DNA from: JAAEQG01 sp023133475
GTDB lineage: Bacteria; Planctomycetota; Phycisphaerae; UBA1845
Direction: 5' to 3'
DNA length: 17,754 nt
NCBI GenBank assembly: GCA_030631415.1
Contig: DAOVLE010000096.1
Span: 1-17,754, forward strand
In this document: positions 13,101 through 17,754 of the stretch, piece by piece
How positions within the stretch are numbered: the first letter of the stretch is position 1
Layout: each line of letters begins with the position of its first letter
The notes under the pieces: model-generated
Told to the model about the DNA's origin: nothing
Databases searched by the model: none
What the model saw: only the letters and a program-made list of their open reading frames with translations
Program-made: the position numbers and the translations under genes

Positions 13101-13925
13101 GTCATCTACACGCCGGATTGGTGGGCCATTGGCCAGGACGGCTTCACATTCAAAGCCAACGACGGCGGCACATCGCCGACAGGGGGCGATTCCAATGTGG
13201 CTACGATTTCCATCGAAGTCACCCTCCAGGCCCCAGAGTTGGCCTACAGCTTCCCACTGGACAGCAACCCCGGTTGGGCCACCGAAGGTCTGTGGGCTTT
13301 CGGCCAGCCTACAGGTGGCGGTAGCCACAACGGCGACCCCAACGCCGGTTATACCGGTGACAACGTCTACGGATACAACCTCGACGGCGACTACACCAAC
13401 GACATGCCGGCCTATCATCTGACCACCACGCCGATTGATTGCAGTGACTTATGCGCGGTCGAACTGCGCTTTTGGAGGTGGGTGGGTGTTGAGTCATCTG
13501 ATTACGACCGTGTTGCCGTCGAGGTCTCCACCAACGGTTCGACTTGGGCGACCATCGCGGAGAACCCCTCCTACCCCATCTCCGACGGGTCGTGGAAGCA
13601 GATGCTGCTCGACATCTCGAATATGGCGGATGGTGAGCCTGCGGTTTATGTTCGCTGGGTGATGGGCTCCACGGACGATTCGGTGACGTATCCCGGATGG
13701 AATCTTGACGATGTCGAAATCTGGGGTGTGGATACGGGGCAGTCCTCTCCCTGTGATCTCGATGCCGACGGCGACGTTGATCTGGACGACTTCAACATCT
13801 TTGCCGGTTGTTTGATTGGTCCCGAAGTTCCCGTGGAACCAGCCTGTGAACCGGCAGATTTTGACGGCGATGACGACGTAGACCTGCAAGACTTCGCAGT
13901 ATTCCAGAACGCCTTCACCGGGTAG
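10176..13925 (+). CDS. Secreted subtilisin-like (S8) protease with dockerin-like C-terminus
   Basis: A 1249-residue exported serine protease. GTG 10176 is chosen because AAGGAG lies 6 nt upstream and a signal peptide (residues 1-30, ending CAWA) follows; the in-frame ATG at 10074 would only translate repeat DNA. Residues about 40-150 look like a propeptide. The S8 domain (about 198-485) keeps the triad Asp208 (ILDTG), His253 (RHGT) and Ser430 (SGTSLSTP), plus oxyanion Asn354 (AAGNES). Beyond it lie an Ig-like segment (490-606), an Fn3-like domain (609-700), a nidogen-like beta region (about 710-900), a cadherin-like domain (906-1016), a jelly-roll region (1020-1184) and a dockerin-like tail (1193-1249) with two calcium-loop repeats, DLDADGDVDLDDF and DFDGDDDVDLQDF. 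It probably degrades extracellular protein. The tail may anchor it to a surface or partner; that is inference. Confidence 0.93.
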   Translation: MPKYSTHVCLPGFALAVMMGFIVAPLCAWAQVPMRGPVKTWVFFTDKGIDSATEYRAAIRQVAQSYNERAKQRRMLRGANVARGGELFGEYDLPVVVDYVDAVTATGARVHVTSRWLNAVSVWATKPQLDRIARLPFVTKLQLVARSRRVEPMGVRELGAGPFPVSHPDGSRGRLDYGLSTGQLAQIDLIALHEAGFTGDGVVIGILDTGFRRTHEAFNEPGYVVNVVAEWDFVDNDPDAGMEPDDHVSQHRHGTLILGCLGAYKPGSLIGGAYNASFILCKTEDIAGEYPAEEDNFVAGLEFIEANGGDVSTASLGYIDWYNQGDFDGRTAVTTIAVNISTMLGVHHCNAAGNESHDSDPATSSLIAPADALWGITCGAVDSDGVIAGFSSDGPTADGRVKPELLACGSGTHTVSPSTDTEYAIASGTSLSTPLVASAVACLIQARPYWTVEQMRENLFHTADYYVANGTYDPLYVLGYGIVDALAAYSFCPDAGTIELDRDKYTCQTTVRITVMDCGLNFDDHAIDAVQVTIASDSEPGGETILLTETQADSAQFSGSINLSLTDAPGVLLVAEGGTITATYIDEDDGAGGCNVEVTDTAVVDCHPPVISNVRTTDVQPLRVKVAFDADEPVRGIVQYGLSCNDLDETVSGIDYTTAPVVDVLCLEDDTTYFYAVEAEDQASNSTTDDNGGACYSFTTPNIPELFTELFGNDIFHDLGHLSLTFTPDGSSDYYAGCVVEIAALPTDPSGGTAIPLSDDDYQYVNLNSDETVLLYGISSNGFYVGANGYVTFTAGDTDNTSSFENHFNMPRISGLFHNLDPSAGGSVSWKQLPDRAVVTYQDVPEHGSTEPNTFQIEMFFDETITISCLGISTDFGLVGLSEGNGYNPETFIETNLSALDACGPRPPSAGSDSVSTPANTPLTITLVAADDGLPDPPAALTYTILSLPANGTLSDPGADVISSVPYTLVGGGNEVIYTPDWWAIGQDGFTFKANDGGTSPTGGDSNVATISIEVTLQAPELAYSFPLDSNPGWATEGLWAFGQPTGGGSHNGDPNAGYTGDNVYGYNLDGDYTNDMPAYHLTTTPIDCSDLCAVELRFWRWVGVESSDYDRVAVEVSTNGSTWATIAENPSYPISDGSWKQMLLDISNMADGEPAVYVRWVMGSTDDSVTYPGWNLDDVEIWGVDTGQSSPCDLDADGDVDLDDFNIFAGCLIGPEVPVEPACEPADFDGDDDVDLQDFAVFQNAFTG

Positions 13926-13936
13926 CTTGGATTACT

Positions 13937-14140
13937 CATGAACGCAGAGGGAAATGGAAAATGGAATTCGTGAAACATTCTTTTGCGATATGGCGGAAAA
14001 GGCGGGTGGAACCCGCCCTACACCACTGGTCGGAACGATTGGGAGATGTTCCGAGTTCATTCTCCATTCTACATGCTCCCCTTCGGGTCGCCGCTAAACA
14101 CCCTCACACGATTGCAACGAGGATGTTCCCTCCCCCATTT
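13937..14140. repeat. Repeat-filled gap between convergent genes
   Basis: CATGAACGCAGAG at 13937-13949 is the inverse of a word at 16226-16238. It runs into a GGAAATGGAAAATGG tract. GGCGGGTGGAACCCGCCCTA at 14001-14020 is a single GTAGGGCGGG arm in reverse. TCTCCATTCT lies near 14060, GTCGCCGCTAAA at 14087-14098 is the inverse of 1639-1650, and AATTTTCA units start at 14135. No terminator with a T-run is evident for either the subtilase or mnmG gene. Confidence 0.75.
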
Positions 14141-14171
14141 TCAATTTTCAATTTTCAATTTCCTCAATTCT
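14135..14171 (-). repeat. AT-rich dispersed repeat covering the 3' end of mnmG
   Basis: On the minus strand this reads TTGAGGAAATTGAAAATTG followed by further AAAATTG units and GGGGG. It is the same word order as 1521-1563. It overlaps the last codons and stop of mnmG. Confidence 0.75.
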
Positions 14172-15997
14172 CTGCGAGCGGTGAGATATATCCACAGGGT
14201 AGTGATGTCTGCCGGACTGATGCCGCTGATTCTGCCCGCCTGTCCCAAGGTTCGCGGGTTCACCGCTGAGAACTTCTCACGTGCTTCGATCCGCAACTCG
14301 TTGATGGCGGCGTAGTCCACGTTGGCGGGGATCTCCTGGGCTTCGAGATTGCGGAAACGCTCGATCTGGCGTTGCTGTCTGGCGAGATAACCAGAGTACT
14401 TGGCTTCGATCAACACCTGCAGGAGAACCTCATCGCCGAATCCCACAGCAGCGGTGCCAAGGATGTTTCGCAAGTCCTCGAGACGCGCCTCCGGGCGCCG
14501 AATCCACTCTGACAGCCGCCGGCCGTCGTAGGCTTGTTGCTCGCACAGTGAGCGCACATGGTGGATGTCCTCCATCTTGCGAACATGCCGGCCCCAGCGC
14601 GTGTCATCGACCAGCCCCAACTCTCTGCCGAGAGGGGTGAGACGCTGATCGGCGTTATCGCTCCGCAGGTGCAGGCGATACTCCGCCCGCGAGGTGAACA
14701 TGCGGTAAGGCTCGGTTGGCGGACGGGTAATTAAATCGTCGATCATGACGCCGATGTAAGCCTGATCGCGGGTCAGCACCACCGGCGGTTTTGCGTCGAG
14801 CATGCGGGCAGCGTTGACTCCGGCAAGCAAACCCTGACCCGCCGCCTCCTCGTACCCGCTGGTCCCGTTGACCTGACCAGCCACGAACAGGCCTCGCACA
14901 CGCTTGCTCTCCAACGAAGCCCACGTCTGATCTGTGGGAATAAAGTCATACTCGATGGCGTACCCCGGTTGTAGAATCCGCGCATTAGCCAGCCCCACAA
15001 TGTTCTTGAGCATGTCTCGCTGCACGTCAGCCGGCAGAGAAGTCGCAATTCCATTGCAATAGATGCGTTCGCTGTCGCGTCCCTCGGGTTCGAGGAACAA
15101 CTGGTGCCGCGGCTTATCGGCGAAGCGGACCACCTTATCTTCGATGCTCGGGCAATACCGAGGCCCCACCGACTGAATCTGACCAGTGTACAGAGGAGCC
15201 ACACCCAAATTCGCCCGGATAAGTTCGTGTGTCTTTGCGTTGGTATAGGTGATCCAACAGCAAACCTGCGACTGCTCCACCCGATCGTTCATAAAGGAAA
15301 ACGCTGCCGGGTTGGTATCCCCGGGTTGCTCTTCCAGCAGATCGAAATCAACCGTATCCCGATGCACCCGCGGCGGGGTGCCGGTCTTAAGCCGCTCCAG
15401 CCGGAATCCCAAACCCAGCAGGCAATGGCTGAGGGCTACAGCCGCCGGTTCACCAACCCGCCCGCCGACGGTCTGGGTGGTGCCGCAGTGCATCAGTCCA
15501 CGCATGAACGTGCCCGCCGTGATCACAACAGCCCGCGCGGGGAACACTCTGCCGTCTTCCAACCTGACGCCTCGGGCCATCGGCATGGTGGCCCCGCCGG
15601 TAGTCTCGTCACCGGTGAGGATGTCCGCAACACATCCTTCGATGATCTCGATGTTGGAGTGGTTATCGAGCCGACGTTTGAGTTCGGCGGTGTAGTGCGT
15701 CCCATCCGCCTGGGCACGTGGAGCCCACACCGCCGGCCCCTTGCTCTGGTTAAGCGTGCGGAATTGGATGCCGGTCGCGTCGATCACCAGGCCCATCAGC
15801 CCGCCGAGCGCATCGACTTCGCGGACCATCTGCCCTTTGCCCAGCCCACCGATAGCGGGGTTGCAGGACATCCGCCCAATCGCTTCGGCGTCGATGGTCA
15901 CCAGGGCGACATGCGCCCCCAGATTGGCACCTGCCCAGGCTGCTTCAGCCCCGGCATGGCCACCGCCGATTACCACAATGTCGTAGTGTGTACTCAC
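14141..15997 (-). CDS. mnmG: tRNA U34 carboxymethylaminomethyl modification enzyme MnmG (GidA)
   Basis: MnmG is the FAD- and NADH-dependent partner of MnmE that installs the carboxymethylaminomethyl (or aminomethyl) group on wobble uridine 34 of certain tRNAs. The 618-residue product has normal length. GGGHAG at 11-16 forms the FAD-binding Rossmann loop, GPRYCPSIEDK at 278-288 and AGQVNGTSGYEEAAGQG at 373-389 are the two GidA signatures, and the C-terminal helical domain ends near ISPADITTLWIYL. The start is GTG at 15997 because homology begins there; only a weak GAG lies upstream. A GCTATCAGC repeat begins 12 nt ahead of the start. The last residues (RKLKIEN) and the TGA at 14141-14143 are encoded by an AT-rich dispersed repeat, so the tail is probably not ancestral. 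mnmE is not in this window. Confidence 0.97.
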   Translation of the reverse strand: MSTHYDIVVIGGGHAGAEAAWAGANLGAHVALVTIDAEAIGRMSCNPAIGGLGKGQMVREVDALGGLMGLVIDATGIQFRTLNQSKGPAVWAPRAQADGTHYTAELKRRLDNHSNIEIIEGCVADILTGDETTGGATMPMARGVRLEDGRVFPARAVVITAGTFMRGLMHCGTTQTVGGRVGEPAAVALSHCLLGLGFRLERLKTGTPPRVHRDTVDFDLLEEQPGDTNPAAFSFMNDRVEQSQVCCWITYTNAKTHELIRANLGVAPLYTGQIQSVGPRYCPSIEDKVVRFADKPRHQLFLEPEGRDSERIYCNGIATSLPADVQRDMLKNIVGLANARILQPGYAIEYDFIPTDQTWASLESKRVRGLFVAGQVNGTSGYEEAAGQGLLAGVNAARMLDAKPPVVLTRDQAYIGVMIDDLITRPPTEPYRMFTSRAEYRLHLRSDNADQRLTPLGRELGLVDDTRWGRHVRKMEDIHHVRSLCEQQAYDGRRLSEWIRRPEARLEDLRNILGTAAVGFGDEVLLQVLIEAKYSGYLARQQRQIERFRNLEAQEIPANVDYAAINELRIEAREKFSAVNPRTLGQAGRISGISPADITTLWIYLTARRELRKLKIEN

Positions 15998-16008
15998 TGC
16001 TCGTTGGG

Positions 16009-16342
<334 letters not shown>

Positions 16343-16350
16343 TCTTACGG

Positions 16351-17046
16351 TCACGGTGTTGATTCGGGGTTTTCGAGCAGTTTGCGAAGATCGTCCCCGG
16401 TATGGTGCTGAGCAAGCACGCTCATGAGCTGGTCGAGTTGCTCGAGGCGTTGGAAGGCGATCTGCTTCACTGCCTCGAAGTGGACCGACTTGTTAATGCG
16501 AGCCTCCCAGAAGTGGAACTCGCGCTGACGCTTCCAAGTCTGGAGGGTGGCTTCGATGCCCTTGCCTTCAAAGGAATGGCGTCGGATCATGTTCCACAGC
16601 AACAGGCTTCCGATCTCGTCCAGGTTATCGGCATCGGCGAGGATTCGGGCTTCCAGAGCTCGCTTGTGGCGATCGTTGAGCTGTCGCACCAGCATGGCGG
16701 CGGCTTCAAGCGATCGGGGCTTGAGCCGCCCTGCCAGCGACTTGGTGAGCATAACGGCGCCCAGTTCACGCTGCAGCTCGGAAGTGGGGCCGCAGAGGAC
16801 TTCCAAACGGTGGACGGTGCCCTGGCAGACCTGCTGGACCCAGCCGGCTTCGTGATAAAAAGCCGCGGCTTCGAGGGCGTCGTAGTCGAGCTTTCGCCTG
16901 GGCACCCCGGGCAGTTTGGCGATTTGCCGGGCATTTTGCGCCACTCGCCGGCAATGCTCCCACAGAAATACGTCCTGATTCCCACCTTCGCCGGTAAAAA
17001 TCAGATCGCCTTTGGCGCAATCACAAATGGGGACTTGCTCTACCAT
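16351..17046 (-). CDS. HD-domain protein, putative phosphohydrolase
   Basis: A 231-residue cytoplasmic protein with an HD-superfamily arrangement: His31 in LWEHCRRVA, His65-Glu66 in FYHEAGW, and Asp138/Asp140 in LADADNLDEIG. The central pair is HE rather than the usual HD, which may change metal use. The N-terminus carries a CDC motif at 8-10. HD proteins hydrolyse phosphate esters of nucleotides or second messengers; the substrate here is unknown. ATG 17046 is the only good start, but no Shine-Dalgarno is visible. The gene lies upstream of mnmG on the same strand, separated by 353 nt of repeats, so co-transcription is uncertain. The stop lies just beyond a TTCTCCATT repeat. Confidence 0.7.
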   Translation of the reverse strand: MVEQVPICDCAKGDLIFTGEGGNQDVFLWEHCRRVAQNARQIAKLPGVPRRKLDYDALEAAAFYHEAGWVQQVCQGTVHRLEVLCGPTSELQRELGAVMLTKSLAGRLKPRSLEAAAMLVRQLNDRHKRALEARILADADNLDEIGSLLLWNMIRRHSFEGKGIEATLQTWKRQREFHFWEARINKSVHFEAVKQIAFQRLEQLDQLMSVLAQHHTGDDLRKLLENPESTP

Positions 17047-17387
17047 GGGTTTTCAACAACGTCTGAGAGACGGGACTTCCCCCCTACCCACGTCGCAACC
17101 GTTCGTCGAACCCTACCGACAACGGCTCTGCCACGCAGGTTCCGCCTTCTTCTTCCCTCCGCTCAGAAGCACCACTGTTGACTCGCCCGCCGACAGACGG
17201 GCACTACCGCCACACCGAAACTTCCCATTCAGGTGCCTCTCCCTACCCAATAGGTATTACCACAACTACCGGCATTCTTTCACACCGGGTCAACCAGCGG
17301 CGGCCACACACAGCCGTGCTTCAATCCATTCATATGTACCGAAATCGGACAGGCATAGCAAGACCTATCTTAAGTGGGTGTTTGAAA
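17047..17387. other. Gene-free stretch upstream of the HD gene
   Basis: I see no recognisable protein in any frame; the open frames here look like chance, rich in Pro, Ser, Thr and Arg. The only structure noted is a short palindrome GCCCG (17185-17189) / CGGGC (17198-17202). The promoter of the HD gene should be here but no clear -35/-10 pair was found. Confidence 0.4.
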
Positions 17388-17390
17388 AGC

Positions 17391-17469
17391 TATCAGCTAT
17401 CAGCCAAAAGACCAAAGGGAACGGCGCCGGAATATAGCCCAGAGGGATGCTTTTGGCTGATAGCTGATA
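17391..17469. repeat. Perfect 20-bp inverted repeat TATCAGCTATCAGCCAAAAG
   Basis: The left arm at 17391-17410 and the right arm at 17450-17469 are exact inverted copies with 39 nt between them. The left arm with its preceding bases shares 19 nt (17388-17406) with 16009-16027 just upstream of mnmG. It may be a small mobile hairpin element, and lies 30 nt from the end of the ISL3-type transposase remnant. Confidence 0.8.
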
Positions 17470-17499
17470 ATGCTAGCCCAAGTTCCGCAAACTTGTGGT

Positions 17500-17754
17500 T
17501 CATCCGACTAAAGCGTACTTCGTCTCATGAAGTGCCAGGATCTTGAGCTTGAAGAACTCCTGGTCTCGGAAGCCGTAGGCTTGTCACTTCATGGTCTTGA
17601 TCTTGTTGTTAATTCCCTCCAAAGGGCCGGTAGAGATGGGATAATCGTAGTAGGCCAGGATACCGGTCCGATAAGCCGCCAAGGTCTTGGCGAATTTCAT
17701 GAGCATGCGAACACCGGAGATCATAGCACGGTTGAGCCAGTCGGACAGGAAGGC
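17500..17754 (-). pseudogene. ISL3-family transposase, C-terminal part with in-frame stop
   Basis: Read on the minus strand from the window edge: AFLSDWLNRAMISGVRMLMK, then FAKTLAAYRTGILAYYDYPI, STGPLEGINNKIKTMK, a TGA stop at 17584-17586, then QAYGFRDQEFFKLKILALHE, TKYALVG and a final TGA at 17500-17502. The PISTGPLEG-NNKIK block followed by QAYGFRD is characteristic of ISL3 (IS204/IS1001/IS1096/IS1165-type) transposases. The internal TGA stands where I expect Arg; a single C-to-T change of CGA would explain it. The 5' part lies outside the window, so its state is unknown. Confidence 0.85.

Noticed and set aside
16402..17181. 259-codon plus-strand open frame opposite the HD gene
   Set aside because: The minus-strand product has a coherent HD motif set; the plus-strand product has none.
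17012..17546. Plus-strand open frames of 141 and 122 codons near the right end
   Set aside because: They cross the HD 5' end, the 20-bp inverted repeat or the ISL3 remnant in antisense, and show no recognisable family pattern.
17500..17754. TGA recoded as Arg in this organism
   Set aside because: Several intact genes in the window end with TGA at the expected length, so the transposase TGA is better read as a nonsense mutation.

Overview
The window looks like a chromosomal piece of an uncultured, GC-rich Gram-negative bacterium, most likely a member of the Planctomycetota (inference). The reasons are the very large secreted multidomain proteins (PKD, InlB-type, cadherin-like and PPC modules, a subtilase ending in a dockerin-like tail), a lipopolysaccharide-type kinase and glycosyltransferase, frequent GTG starts, and intergenic DNA crowded with palindromic dispersed repeats. 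I could not run a database search, so the phylum is a judgement from protein style.

Layout. 1-257: composite nested palindromes. 258-1412 (-): aroC, chorismate synthase. 1413-1776: repeat-rich divergent intergenic region. 1777-4661 (+): envelope cluster of a WaaP/KdkA-type lipopolysaccharide kinase, a GT4 glycosyltransferase and plsY; the last two overlap and are surely co-transcribed. 4662-5092: repeats, the last 91 codons of an IS66 transposase, and a candidate promoter. 5093-7516 (+): an 807-residue lipoprotein of stacked adhesion-like domains. 7517-7896: a hairpin and a MITE-like element. 7897-9645 (+): an unrecognised lipoprotein. 9646-10175: remnant of an IS200-like/RAYT transposase cut off by a near-perfect 81-nt palindrome, then a second palindrome. 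10176-13925 (+): secreted subtilisin-like protease with a dockerin-like C-terminus. 13926-14140: repeats between convergent genes. 14141-15997 (-): mnmG. 15998-16350: repeats only. 16351-17046 (-): HD-domain protein. 17047-17499: no gene; a perfect inverted repeat. 17500-17754 (-): C-terminus of an ISL3-type transposase with an in-frame TGA, running off the window.

The housekeeping genes (aroC, plsY, mnmG) are intact and ordinary. The three large exported proteins probably act at the cell surface or outside the cell but show no evidence of forming one pathway. The most unusual feature is the repeat landscape: at least six dispersed families (GTAGGGCGGG hairpins, GGGTGGCCCA palindromes, GAAAATTGAAAATGG tracts, GCTATCAGCTATCAGCC, ATTCAGTGAACCC ends, CTCTGCGTTCTCTGCG runs) fill nearly every intergenic gap. 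They nest inside one another, interrupt a transposase, supply the stop codons or last codons of three genes, and sit just ahead of the ribosome binding sites of two others. I found no CRISPR array, tRNA, rRNA or recognisable defence system.
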